Source of the DNA: Arcticibacter eurypsychrophilus
Lineage (GTDB): Bacteria; Bacteroidota; Bacteroidia; Sphingobacteriales; Sphingobacteriaceae
NCBI RefSeq assembly: GCF_001730525.1
Contig: NZ_MDFN01000035.1
Coordinates: 1-51,683, forward strand
Direction of reading: 5' to 3'
Length of the DNA: 51,683 nt
Positions within the stretch are counted from its first letter, which is position 1. Each line of letters opens with the position of its first letter. Shown piece by piece: positions 6,884 to 15,232 of the stretch. Made by a program: the position numbers and the translations under genes. A model generated the notes under the pieces. It did not search any database. It was not told the origin of the DNA and worked only from the letters and a program-made list of their open reading frames with translations.

Positions 6884-8011
6884 ATGAAAATTGGAATCAT
6901 GACTTTCTGGGAAAGCCAGAACAATTACGGACAACTATTACAGGCATTTGCACTAAAAACTTATCTCAGACAAAAAGGACATGACGTCTTTTTTATTCGC
7001 TTTTATCGTATTCCTTCTGCTAAGAAAAAATCTGCTTTAAGTCGTTTGAAGTTTAAAGTAATCTTATACTTAAATGACCATTTTGACTTGAACTTAGAAG
7101 TTACTAAGGCTGGAAGTCCTGAGCCAGATCGTGGCTTTACCCCCTTCAAGAAACAATATTTGAAATTTAGTCCGCGTTCATATACTTCTTTGGCCGAATT
7201 GAAAGATAATCCTCCCCAGGCGGATGCCTACATCTGCGGTAGCGACCAGGTGTGGAATAATACCTTTAAAGTACCTGCAGAGCCCTTTTTTCTGCCCTTT
7301 GGGAAATCATCCATCAAAAGAATTGCTTATGCGGCGAGTATTGGGCAAAGGGAACTTTCTCCGGAAACGGCTCAATTGTTTGAGCGCCAACTGAGTCACT
7401 TTAATGCGGTGAGTGTCAGGGAAAAAAGTAGCCTCTCTATTTGTACAGATGCGGGCTATAAAAATCCGGTATGGGTGCCCGACCCGACGCTGTTATTTGC
7501 CAAACAGGATTGGTTGAATTTACTTCCTGTGCCCAGGGGTAATTTTAGACCGGAAAGTAAAAAAGTATTTATTTACACGCTGGGAAATAGTGCCATCAAG
7601 GATAAGGAGGCTTATCTTTCGTATATCCGGGACATGCCGGGTGTCGAGGTGCAGCATGCTAGTGCAAATGGGGATACTTCTGGTAATCGTTTCCCCTCTA
7701 TTCCGGAATGGCTGGGTTTGATTGCCGAATCGGATTTCATTATGACCAACTCCTTTCATGGTATGGTGTTTTGCATTATTTTTAATAAGAAATTTATTAT
7801 TCTTCCTAATACTGGTGCCAAGGAAGGCATGAATGAACGGATTACCAGTCTGATTACTAAATTTAACCTGGAGCAGCACATGATGTTCGGGTTTGATCGA
7901 ACAAAAATGGACGATCTGATGAAGCTGGATACGGATTGGGATTATGTAAATAATCAGATTGCGGATTGGAGACATGTGGCACATGAATTTTTAGATGGCG
8001 CATTAAAATAA
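6884..8011 (+). CDS. Polysaccharide pyruvyl transferase family protein
   Basis: A 375-aa cytoplasmic enzyme of the polysaccharide pyruvyl transferase family (PF04230, CsaB-like), which typically puts pyruvate ketals on sugars of surface polysaccharides using phosphoenolpyruvate. Seen: MKIGIMTFWESQNNYGQLLQ at the start with the family's N-Y-G loop (residues 14-16), CGSDQVWN (118-125), AYAASIG (149-154), a DPTLLF segment (200-205) and NSFHGM (289-294), the conserved C-terminal motif. Length is normal. The glycosyltransferase follows after 7 bases, so the two form an operon, probably for a modified exopolysaccharide repeat unit. Confidence 0.9.
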   Translation: MKIGIMTFWESQNNYGQLLQAFALKTYLRQKGHDVFFIRFYRIPSAKKKSALSRLKFKVILYLNDHFDLNLEVTKAGSPEPDRGFTPFKKQYLKFSPRSYTSLAELKDNPPQADAYICGSDQVWNNTFKVPAEPFFLPFGKSSIKRIAYAASIGQRELSPETAQLFERQLSHFNAVSVREKSSLSICTDAGYKNPVWVPDPTLLFAKQDWLNLLPVPRGNFRPESKKVFIYTLGNSAIKDKEAYLSYIRDMPGVEVQHASANGDTSGNRFPSIPEWLGLIAESDFIMTNSFHGMVFCIIFNKKFIILPNTGAKEGMNERITSLITKFNLEQHMMFGFDRTKMDDLMKLDTDWDYVNNQIADWRHVAHEFLDGALK

Positions 8012-8018
8012 CTATTGA

Positions 8019-9074
8019 ATGAAAATTTCATTTTATCCTGAAAGCACACGACAAAATAAATATTCCGAAATCATCACCTCGCTTCTCAAAGCTAAAGGGG
8101 TAAAGATCTATTCCCTAAGCCATGTTTTTTCCGGATTTACAGCTTTTAAAAAGGTTAAGGTTGTTCATTTGAATTGGTTTGAGAATTTGAATGAGCCTAC
8201 GCGCTTTGCTATGTTTTCGGTATTTTTCAAGCGGATGATGAAGTTGATTACCCTCCGGGTGTTTGGGAAAAAGGTGATCTGGACCATGCACAATAAAATG
8301 CCGCATGATAAATCCATGATGTTTTATAAAAAGACGCTGATCTATACGCTGGTTAAATTGTCTAATACGATTATTATCCATAGCCGGGTATCGGAAGTGA
8401 TTTTGCAAAATATCAGTAAGCGTGCGGTTGCTAAGATCAGGTATATTCCTCATCCGGATTATATTGGCGTGTACGGGGCCATTGATCTTTCCTGCGATCA
8501 TTCAACAGAGAGCAAGGTGCTGAAATTGCTCTTTCTGGGGGCGGTTAAACCGTACAAAAACATCGAATTGTTGATTGATGTGATCAGCCAGTTTGACCAT
8601 GATGTTTATCTGACCATTGCGGGGCAGCCTCAAAATGTTGATTATCAGCTTTTGCTGGTTAATTATGCGAAGAATAATGTCAATGTTCATCTTGATTTGA
8701 ATTTTATTCCGGATGAAATGCTCCCTTGTTATATTGCGCAATGTGATCTGCTGGTGATGCCTTATGATATGCGCAGCAGTTTAAACTCCGGCTCGGTAAT
8801 CCTGGCTTTTTCCTATAAGAAAACAGTGATTTGTCCGCGGATAGGTACGATTCTGGATATGCAGAACCAGGAAAATATTTTGTCGTATACCTATACTTCT
8901 GATCTGGAACATTTTGATGCGCTGACGGAAGTGATCGGCGGGGCAATACAAATGAAGAAAACGGCGAATGATATCTTTGAAGAATATGGAGAGCGAATTT
9001 ATGAAGATGTGATGGTGCAGAATAATAAAGACAAAGTGATTCACTTGTTGATGGCGGAGTATGCTAAATTTTAA
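8019..9074 (+). CDS. Glycosyltransferase, GT4-like (GT-B fold)
   Basis: A 351-aa GT-B glycosyltransferase that should transfer a sugar from a nucleotide donor to a lipid-linked exopolysaccharide intermediate on the inner face of the cytoplasmic membrane. The N-terminal half has VVHLNWFENLNEP and IWTMHNKMPHDK, typical acceptor-domain segments of this group; the C-terminal half has LLFLGAVKPYKNIELLI (the donor-domain entry with the GxxxPYKN motif), IPDEMLPCYIAQCDLLVMPY and a SGSVILAFSYKKTVIC segment. The usual E-x7-E is weakly kept. No signal peptide. It is the second gene of the operon with the pyruvyl transferase. Its 3' end overlaps the end of the minus-strand gene 9064-9318 by 11 bases. Confidence 0.85.
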   Translation: MKISFYPESTRQNKYSEIITSLLKAKGVKIYSLSHVFSGFTAFKKVKVVHLNWFENLNEPTRFAMFSVFFKRMMKLITLRVFGKKVIWTMHNKMPHDKSMMFYKKTLIYTLVKLSNTIIIHSRVSEVILQNISKRAVAKIRYIPHPDYIGVYGAIDLSCDHSTESKVLKLLFLGAVKPYKNIELLIDVISQFDHDVYLTIAGQPQNVDYQLLLVNYAKNNVNVHLDLNFIPDEMLPCYIAQCDLLVMPYDMRSSLNSGSVILAFSYKKTVICPRIGTILDMQNQENILSYTYTSDLEHFDALTEVIGGAIQMKKTANDIFEEYGERIYEDVMVQNNKDKVIHLLMAEYAKF

Positions 9075-9318
9075 ATAGATTTCGATATTTATTGAGTCGC
9101 GGGCTGTTAGTTTGAATAGGTACTTGATTACCCGGTTTAACTTTAATAGCAGCTATCCGGCTTAGGTATTTGGATACGTAATAGCCTACGGTTATAAAAA
9201 TGATTACGGAGGCAGCAAGGGTATGGAGTTCATAGTCGCTGTTTGCGGGAACCTGACCTAATGCACAAATAAAAACGATTATGGAGGAGCTCAGGAATAA
9301 AATACTGAATATTTTCAT
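9064..9318 (-). CDS. Small membrane protein with two helices, hypothetical
   Basis: An 84-aa protein from ATG. Two hydrophobic helices (about residues 3-21 and 32-51) and a basic C-terminal tail. I do not recognise the family. It is transcribed toward the polysaccharide operon, with an 11-base tail-to-tail overlap with the glycosyltransferase. The clean ATG, coherent two-helix topology and lack of competing frames support a real gene. Confidence 0.55.
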   Translation of the reverse strand: MKIFSILFLSSSIIVFICALGQVPANSDYELHTLAASVIIFITVGYYVSKYLSRIAAIKVKPGNQVPIQTNSPRLNKYRNLFKI

Positions 9319-9489
9319 CCGGCAAACCTAATGGAATAGGATAGATTAGTATAGATGTTGAAACATACATCTGTTCGGAATAAGGTATTTGGTACAAGAA
9401 AGAGGGGTAGTGGGCAGGTTTATTGCCGGATTCGGTGTTAATTCTGTATCTTTTTATATTTAACCAAGACGCAAGCAATTTAATTAGGC

Positions 9490-9520
9490 TTGTGCGGTGG
9501 ATGCAGTAGCCGGATGTTTG
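9490..9520 (+). promoter_or_regulatory. Probable promoter of the AraC-type regulator gene
   Basis: TTG at 9490-9492, 20 bases, then GATGTTTG at 9513-9520 (one mismatch to TAnnTTTG). The start codon is 65 bases downstream. Confidence 0.5.
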
Positions 9521-9585
9521 CGGAGATTATAATTAATGTTGGTAAAAGCGCGCTCAAATGAGTACTTTTAACCACAACGAAAATT

Positions 9586-10752
9586 ATGATTTATTTGAAT
9601 GGATGGGTTCTTCCCGGAGCCCTTTTTTCATTTGTGCTGGTTGCCCTGATCTTTATTGTCAAAAAAAGTAATAATTACTTGTCCCGGACGTTTCTTGGCA
9701 TTGCTTTCTTGATTTTGAGCTGGTATGCCATTGTCTATATCGTAGTGGTGTCAAAAAACCTGATCCACTTTCCTTTTATGTTTCGCATTGGAAGTCCGTT
9801 CTATTACCTGGTGCCGCCCTTAATCTATCTCTATATCCGTTGCTCGTTTTATAAGCAGCAGAAACGCAATCGTTGGGATTATCTCCACCTGATTCCTTTC
9901 CTGCTGACTATTATAGATATCAGCAAGTATGTATTCGGGATGAGTGCTGCGGATAAAATGGCCGAAATAGAGCTTATTCAAATCAAACAGGTTCGTGCGT
10001 TGGATTTGGGTTCGGGTTTTGTTCCGGCGATCACGCATCAGTATCTGCGGGTGATTCAAAGTCTCGTGTATTTGTTTTTTCAGTGGCGTATGGTCGTCTA
10101 TTTTGTGCTGGCTTCTAAATTGAAATTCAGCAGGCAATGGATCGTGGTGCTGTCTATGGCCGAAACGCTCATTTATGCAGGTAACCTGGCAATTACTATT
10201 GCGTTCTTTTTTGAGTGGCAGGCCACGCGCTTGCCCTGGCTGCTTGTTGTGGCTCAACTGATGGGTGTTTTGCTGGTGCTTGGCTTTTCGATGGTGAGCT
10301 ACTACCTCAATTTTAAACCGGAGTTTTTGTATGGCCGGACCTTGGGGGGGCATCACGTATTAGTGGAAGTTAAAAAGGAGCTTTATGTTCCTCAGGTGGA
10401 TCATTGCGAGCGTTTGGAGGCCCACCTGGATTCGGATCTGCCTTATCTCATCAAAAGACTGACGCTGAATGATATTGCCCTGGCAGTGAAAATTCCTGTG
10501 CAAGCGCTTTCGGTACTTCTGAACAATCATTATAAGCAAAACTTCAACGACTTTATTAATAATTACCGCGTGATGCATGTCATGGAAAGGATGAAGAATG
10601 ATCCGACATGGATTCAGCTCACCATGGAAGGACTGGCTGGCGAATCGGGCTTTTCATCGCGCACCGCTTTTTATGCGGCGTTTAAGAAAAAAACAGGACT
10701 TAGTCCGGGTGCCTATGCAGCAACACTGGCCGAAGTAAAGGATGATGTATAA
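9586..10752 (+). CDS. Membrane-bound AraC family transcriptional regulator
   Basis: A 388-aa protein with an N-terminal membrane part of about seven helices (residues 7-245) and a C-terminal AraC-type DNA-binding domain (about residues 285-382). In the latter, LTLNDIALAVKIPVQALSVLL is the first helix-turn-helix and the second contains FSSRTAFYAAFKKKTGLSPGAY, the usual end of the AraC domain. This 7TM-HTH architecture is widespread in Bacteroidota and is thought to sense a signal at the inner membrane. It stands alone with its own promoter. It is the only DNA-binding regulator in the window, lying about 4.5 kb before the PUL; whether it controls the PUL is open. Confidence 0.85.
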   Translation: MIYLNGWVLPGALFSFVLVALIFIVKKSNNYLSRTFLGIAFLILSWYAIVYIVVVSKNLIHFPFMFRIGSPFYYLVPPLIYLYIRCSFYKQQKRNRWDYLHLIPFLLTIIDISKYVFGMSAADKMAEIELIQIKQVRALDLGSGFVPAITHQYLRVIQSLVYLFFQWRMVVYFVLASKLKFSRQWIVVLSMAETLIYAGNLAITIAFFFEWQATRLPWLLVVAQLMGVLLVLGFSMVSYYLNFKPEFLYGRTLGGHHVLVEVKKELYVPQVDHCERLEAHLDSDLPYLIKRLTLNDIALAVKIPVQALSVLLNNHYKQNFNDFINNYRVMHVMERMKNDPTWIQLTMEGLAGESGFSSRTAFYAAFKKKTGLSPGAYAATLAEVKDDV

Positions 10753-10839
10753 CTAAACATTGACGTTGAATTTTAAAAGATACCAGTCTGATGCGTGTTC
10801 GGCTAGATTTTACATTCTCGCGCGTTAGAATCTGGAATG

Positions 10840-10865
10840 AAAAAGGGCCGGATTGCTCCAGCCCT
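10840..10865 (-). terminator. Intrinsic terminator of the esterase gene
   Basis: GC-rich stem (10844-10852 with 10857-10865, one mismatch) around a TTGC loop, followed on the minus strand by a run of five Ts (10840-10844). It lies about 35 bases after the esterase stop codon. Confidence 0.85.
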
Positions 10866-10898
10866 GTACAGCGCATTGAACTATTTTATTGTTTATAT

Positions 10899-12029
10899 CT
10901 AGAGACCGAACGCTTTTTTAAGCTGATCTACTGCGTACATCTCGGCGTCCATAGCTTCGGGTACTACAGCACCCATTCCGAAGAACTCATGGGTTACTCC
11001 ATCGTAATTTTTGCTGTCTACTTTTACGCCTGCGGCTTTCAGTTTATCGGCTAAATTCATGCCATCACTTTGCAGGGGATCTATTTCTGCTGTGATGATG
11101 GTTGTAGGAGGCAAACCTTTCAAATTAGCGGCTACCAGGTTAATTCGGGTATCTTTTCCTTCGCCCATATTGTTCAGGTAATTCTTCACAAACCACATCA
11201 TCATTGGTTTATCCAATGGTTTTGCAGCGGCATTTTTAATATAGGATGGGGTGTTCATATCAGATCCGGCGATTGGATAGACGGCCAGGACATGAATGGG
11301 TACGCTGATCTTTTTATCGCGTGCTGCTATGCTGGTGGCTACAGCAAGATTTCCTCCTGCACTCTCGCCTGCTATGGCAATGCGTTTCGGGTCGCCCTGG
11401 ATGGATGCGGTGTTGTCGACTACCCATTTATATGCGGCATACGCATCGTTATGGGCGGTAGGAAACTTGAATTCGGGTCCCAGACGGTAGGCTACGGATA
11501 CCACTACGGCACCAATTTTATCAGCCAGGACTTTTGCTGAGGCATCATATACATCCAGATCAGCGATCACAAATCCGCCTCCATGGTAGTATACCACCAC
11601 TGGAAATGGCCCTTTAGTCTTTGGGGTATAGATCCGTAAGTGGATTTTACCGCCTGCTACATCGATATCTTTACCCATGGTATCGATATTTGCGGGTGGC
11701 ACAGTGATTTTGTATTCTGTAATCAGATCCTTAACGGCATCGGTTGGCGTATGATTTTTTCGTGCCTGTAATGCTGTAAGTTCAGGAATAGGTTTGTCGC
11801 CATAACTAACCAGCTTTTCAATAACGGCTTGCATTTGCGGTTTGATAGTAGGTGCCCAGGCTGGAACGTTTTCTTTTGGTTTGATGTCGTTGATTGATCC
11901 TGTGGCATTTGCAGAGGTGTCGGCAGCGACGTCTGTACTGTCTGCATTGCTGCCCTTGCCTTTTGAATTACAAGCTGCTAGTGTAACCATTCCGGCCATT
12001 ACTGCATAAATTAATTGTTTTGTTTTCAT
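10899..12029 (-). CDS. Lipoprotein alpha/beta hydrolase (hormone-sensitive-lipase family esterase)
   Basis: A 376-aa esterase of the HSL (family IV) alpha/beta hydrolases. It begins with a lipoprotein signal ending LAAC (Cys20), so it is anchored to a membrane, followed by a low-complexity linker (residues 22-55). Catalytic parts seen: oxyanion motif HGGG (149-152), nucleophile Ser223 in GESAGG, Asp317 in AEIDPL and His347 in THEF. All are intact and in the usual order. The family hydrolyses short acyl esters; the natural substrate is unknown. It has its own terminator, and a strong hairpin lies in the intergenic region upstream. Confidence 0.9.
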   Translation of the reverse strand: MKTKQLIYAVMAGMVTLAACNSKGKGSNADSTDVAADTSANATGSINDIKPKENVPAWAPTIKPQMQAVIEKLVSYGDKPIPELTALQARKNHTPTDAVKDLITEYKITVPPANIDTMGKDIDVAGGKIHLRIYTPKTKGPFPVVVYYHGGGFVIADLDVYDASAKVLADKIGAVVVSVAYRLGPEFKFPTAHNDAYAAYKWVVDNTASIQGDPKRIAIAGESAGGNLAVATSIAARDKKISVPIHVLAVYPIAGSDMNTPSYIKNAAAKPLDKPMMMWFVKNYLNNMGEGKDTRINLVAANLKGLPPTTIITAEIDPLQSDGMNLADKLKAAGVKVDSKNYDGVTHEFFGMGAVVPEAMDAEMYAVDQLKKAFGL

Positions 12030-12124
12030 TTGGTAAATGATTTTTTGAAGATATATAGAAACTTTTTTTTATTATTTGTGGTTACTTAAACGGGTTCATG
12101 AGTGTTAACAGATGAATTCATATT

Positions 12125-12175
12125 GATCAATAAAAAACACCCTGCTATTTTATACAGGGTGTTTTTTTATTGATC
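12125..12175. terminator. Strong bidirectional terminator-like hairpin between divergent genes
   Basis: Twenty-bp arms (12125-12144 with 12155-12175, one extra T) and a 10-base loop; the A/T ends of the stem give a T-run on either strand. It lies upstream of both flanking genes (start codons at 12029 minus and 12400 plus), where no annotated transcript should end. The rest of the 370-base gap holds the promoter at 12354 and nothing else recognised. Confidence 0.75.
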
Positions 12176-12353
12176 TTTTTTGGACATCGTAATTGCTTTC
12201 TTTTTTTGGGTAAATGTTAGTATTACAACTATTAACGGGCGCCGTTGTTTTTAATTAATAGGGGACTTTATCAGGTTGTGTACTGTTGGTCTTATACAAT
12301 CCTTAAGTTAACCCGAAGATTTGTATTACATAAGAAAAGTATCATTTGCCATG

Positions 12354-12382
12354 TTGCTTTCTCGTCTGTTTGTTTATATTTA
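12354..12382 (+). promoter_or_regulatory. Possible promoter of the beta-barrel / IPT gene pair
   Basis: TTG at 12354-12356, 18 bases, then TATATTTA at 12375-12382 (one mismatch to TAnnTTTG). The leader before the ATG at 12400 would be short. Confidence 0.45.
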
Positions 12383-12399
12383 CGGCGAGTTAAATAATT

Positions 12400-13152
12400 A
12401 TGAAAAAACCTATCCTTATCCTGGCAGTTGTGCTGTTTTATATGGCCTCTTATGCCCAATCTTCAAAATCTGATTCAATTATTTTTTTTAAACCGCAAGC
12501 TGGGAACCTGACTACCGAGCTGAATATTAATCCCTTTAATGGGGCGGTGAATCTGAATAATTCGCTGAACCAGATTAAGTTCCGCTATTTTATTTCTGCA
12601 GGTGTTGCGCTTCGCCTTGGCTTTAATATCAGTAAAGAGGATTCTATTTATAACATCAGTCAGCCCTACGGTACGACAAGTTATTTTTATAAAAACAACA
12701 AGAAAAGTACAACGATGGGTATTAATCTCGGCTTGGAAAAACATTTTGCAGGTACCAGGAGATTGTCGCCTTACGTGGGTGCGGAAGTATCGCTTACAAA
12801 TGGTTCTGCCAGTCAGGAGATCAATGATAACGGATCGACAACTGACGTAAAGAATGGCTGGTATGAAATGTATTATACGGGAACGAGTACAAATTATGTG
12901 GCACAGATTCAGCCTAAAGCGTATGTCCGTTATGGGGTCAACCTAATTACTGGATTCGATTATTATATAGCGCGTCATTTTTTCTTTGGTTATGAGTTTG
13001 GCTTCGGCATGGAGAAAACCAACTGGAAGGATGTAGAAGTGAATATTTCAGGAACTACATCGGGTGCGGTGGTGAATACGACTTCTGATAATAGCCACCT
13101 TGACTTTGGTCCCAGTTTGATGAATGGCATCAGGTTAGGGTATACATTTTAA
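12400..13152 (+). CDS. Outer membrane beta-barrel protein
   Basis: A 250-aa protein with a signal peptide (residues 1-19, cleavage after SYA) and then alternating strands typical of a small outer membrane barrel of 8-10 strands: for example RYFISAGVALRLGFNIS, GINLGLEKHF, RYGVNLITGFDYYIARHFFFGYEFGFGMEK and a C-terminal strand GIRLGYTF ending in Phe. No catalytic motif. It is followed after 14 bases by the IPT lipoprotein, so the two probably act together at the cell surface. Function unknown. Confidence 0.75.
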   Translation: MKKPILILAVVLFYMASYAQSSKSDSIIFFKPQAGNLTTELNINPFNGAVNLNNSLNQIKFRYFISAGVALRLGFNISKEDSIYNISQPYGTTSYFYKNNKKSTTMGINLGLEKHFAGTRRLSPYVGAEVSLTNGSASQEINDNGSTTDVKNGWYEMYYTGTSTNYVAQIQPKAYVRYGVNLITGFDYYIARHFFFGYEFGFGMEKTNWKDVEVNISGTTSGAVVNTTSDNSHLDFGPSLMNGIRLGYTF

Positions 13153-13166
13153 ACGCATCTGATCAC

Positions 13167-14849
13167 ATGAAAAAAATATTTAACATAACCTGCCGGGTAC
13201 TGATTCTAATCCTGTTTATTCAGTTACAAAGTTGTAAAAAGGAGGGTTCCGTCAATCCCGAGATTCAAACCCTATCAGTTACTGCGCTATCGCCGGTGCT
13301 TATCACACTAAAAGGGAATATTGTTGCTTCTGGAGATCTTGCGGTATTGGATTACGGATTCGTATATAGCTTTAATGGCAATATCACCGAAACGGAGGGT
13401 ACCAAAGTCTCTTTGGGTAAAGATGCGCCGGAAGGTGAATTTACAAAGGAGCTGACTAGCCTGGTAAATGCGAATCCGTATTATTCGAATAACTTGTATG
13501 TTCGGGCTTATCTTACTAATGCAAAAGGAACAGCTTTTGGAAAGCTTCTTTCTGTTGTGCTGCCTCAAATTACGACCACTAGTGTTAGTCCGGCAATGGG
13601 TAAGTCGGGTGATCTTGTAATTCTGACCGGCAAATTTTATACTACCTCTGCTGACCAGGCTGAAGTGCTGTTTAGTGGCATTAAAGGAAAGGTTACGGAG
13701 GCTTCTGATACTAAAATTGTGGTGGAAGTTCCTTCTGGAATTGCAGGTGCACATGGAACACAGATTCCGCTCCAGTTGAATATTAATGGACAGCGGTCAT
13801 CGTTCGGAAATGGCTTTATCATCCAGGCGAATATTAAAGATTTTGCGCCTAAAACAGGCCCTATAGGGACGTTGGTCGGTTTTACGGGGGATAATCTTCC
13901 GGGGAATTATTATTATAATTCAGACATCAGGATGTTCTTTGGTTCAACAGAAGGCTCTATAAATTATAACTCATCTCCATTTAGAGCTATTATTCCGGCA
14001 ACGGTTACGACTGTGAATTCAAAAGTGTCGTATGTGATGAATGGGAAAACAGTGATTTTACCGGGTGAGTTTGTGCTTACTCCTCCGGTAATCAGCTCAC
14101 TTTCGGTGACTTCTGGTTTATCAGGTACTTACTTTGAGGTTAATGGGAGCGATTTTCCCTGGAATTATGGTTATAATTCGTCAAATCCATCTGTCAGTCT
14201 GGGGACCACGGTTTTGTATCCATCCGGTTCATCCTCTACAAAGCTTACTTTCAATGTTCCGGTGATGCCGGCAGGCGATTATAGTTTTACTATGAAATCG
14301 GGTCCGCATACGGTAACCGCTCCTCAGAAATTTACGGTTATTGCTCCTTCTATCAGCACTTTTGCTCCTCTATCAGGCGTTGCAGGAACTGAGGTAAACA
14401 TTAAGGGTACTTTTCAAACTGGGGGGTATTATAATGTCTGGTTTGGTTCCATGTCTACCAGTGCGAACGCAACTTCTTCTACCAATTTGAAAGTTTTTGT
14501 TCCCGGTGGTGTTCCCAGTGGTAAAGTGAAGATCTATGTGCAAATCAGTGATCAGAAACTGGAGAGTGCGAATGAATTCACCATGATTGGTCCGGAAATT
14601 ACATCTTTCTTTCCCAAGTCCGGGGTTGCTGGTACGGTCGTAACTATCACCGGGCGGGGATTTGATCAGTATACATATAATAATGCTGTTAAATTTGGGA
14701 CAGTAGCAGGTAATTTACTTAGCAGTACCTCAACGGAGATTAAGGTTGCTGCGCCTTCGAATATGATTCCGGGGGCGATGAAAATTAGTGTGGTTGCAAA
14801 TGGAGTGACGATTGTGACTGATGATAATTTTACAATAACTTCAAATTGA
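13167..14849 (+). CDS. Surface lipoprotein with tandem IPT/TIG domains
   Basis: A 560-aa lipoprotein: the signal peptide ends LQSC (Cys23). An N-terminal domain of about 110 residues, possibly fibronectin-like, is followed by five IPT/TIG immunoglobulin-like repeats starting near residues 133, 222, 305, 395 and 474. Each opens with the family pattern, as in ITSFFPKSGVAGTVVTITG and ISTFAPLSGVAGTEVNIKG. Such proteins bind glycans or act as spacers on the surface of Bacteroidota. It shares a transcript with the preceding barrel protein and is closed by a strong terminator; it is not part of the SusC/SusD pair downstream. Partner unknown. Confidence 0.85.
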   Translation: MKKIFNITCRVLILILFIQLQSCKKEGSVNPEIQTLSVTALSPVLITLKGNIVASGDLAVLDYGFVYSFNGNITETEGTKVSLGKDAPEGEFTKELTSLVNANPYYSNNLYVRAYLTNAKGTAFGKLLSVVLPQITTTSVSPAMGKSGDLVILTGKFYTTSADQAEVLFSGIKGKVTEASDTKIVVEVPSGIAGAHGTQIPLQLNINGQRSSFGNGFIIQANIKDFAPKTGPIGTLVGFTGDNLPGNYYYNSDIRMFFGSTEGSINYNSSPFRAIIPATVTTVNSKVSYVMNGKTVILPGEFVLTPPVISSLSVTSGLSGTYFEVNGSDFPWNYGYNSSNPSVSLGTTVLYPSGSSSTKLTFNVPVMPAGDYSFTMKSGPHTVTAPQKFTVIAPSISTFAPLSGVAGTEVNIKGTFQTGGYYNVWFGSMSTSANATSSTNLKVFVPGGVPSGKVKIYVQISDQKLESANEFTMIGPEITSFFPKSGVAGTVVTITGRGFDQYTYNNAVKFGTVAGNLLSSTSTEIKVAAPSNMIPGAMKISVVANGVTIVTDDNFTITSN

Positions 14850-14913
14850 GGTAACACTGAATAAGATGTTCTTGTGATCATATCCATATTTAGGATATCA
14901 GGTACTATATCAG

Positions 14914-14948
14914 ACGCCAGCATTTATTAAATGCTGGCGTTTTTTTTT
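14914..14948 (+). terminator. Intrinsic terminator after the IPT lipoprotein gene
   Basis: Perfect 12-bp stem (14914-14925 with 14929-14940) followed by a run of eight Ts. It separates the IPT unit from the PUL. Confidence 0.95.
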
Positions 14949-15133
14949 GTCTTTTTTCCCTTCATTAGTATGTCGACCTGATTTTGACCCGATTTATTAA
15001 GTAACATTAGTCATACTTAGTGTAATATAATTGTTAATCTTCTATTTTATTGGGCTACTAGCTAAAGAAATGAAATAATTTAGCTGACTCTGTTAAAGAA
15101 ATGATTTCTCGTTGGGCGTGCTGGTCGGACATG

Positions 15134-15178
15134 CAGGATGGTACAGGTTGCCTCTGCATAGGTTTCCGGCTACGTTTG
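15134..15178 (+). promoter_or_regulatory. PUL promoter 1 (SusC/SusD) with CAGG-N6-CAGG activator site
   Basis: CAGG (15134-15137) and CAGG (15144-15147) form a 10-bp-spaced direct repeat; TTG (15148-15150) follows at once, then 20 bases, then TACGTTTG (15171-15178), a full match to the Bacteroidota -7 consensus. Transcription should begin near 15184, giving a leader of about 50 bases. The same layout occurs at 20374 and 37610. Confidence 0.75.
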
Positions 15179-15199
15179 CATTGGGTTAATTGTTTGTTT

Positions 15200-15219
15200 G
15201 GCTTCTCCCAAGCCTTTTT
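15200..15219 (+). terminator. Attenuator-like hairpin in the SusC leader
   Basis: GGCTT (15200-15204) pairs with AAGCC (15210-15214) around CTCCC, followed by five Ts. It ends 13 bases before the SusC start codon, inside the leader predicted from the promoter at 15134-15178. The stem is short, so the effect may be partial. Confidence 0.45.
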
Positions 15220-15232
15220 AATACCTAATTAT

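Noticed and set aside
6682-6924. A minus-strand 80-aa frame over the start of the pyruvyl transferase gene
   Set aside because: It covers the promoter region and the start of a well-supported gene and matches no family.
7520-7984. A 154-aa antisense frame inside the pyruvyl transferase gene
   Set aside because: Reverse-strand shadow of a conserved gene; composition is not protein-like.
9230-9478. A minus-strand 82-aa frame
   Set aside because: It overlaps the coherent small membrane protein in another frame and shows no domain or topology.
9820-10356. A 178-aa antisense frame inside the AraC regulator gene
   Set aside because: Shadow of the membrane-helix codons; rich in His, Gln and Asn without any domain.
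15101-15232. Longer SusC form starting at 15101
   Set aside because: It would place coding sequence over the CAGG repeat and promoter, and its first 44 residues are unlike any SusC leader.
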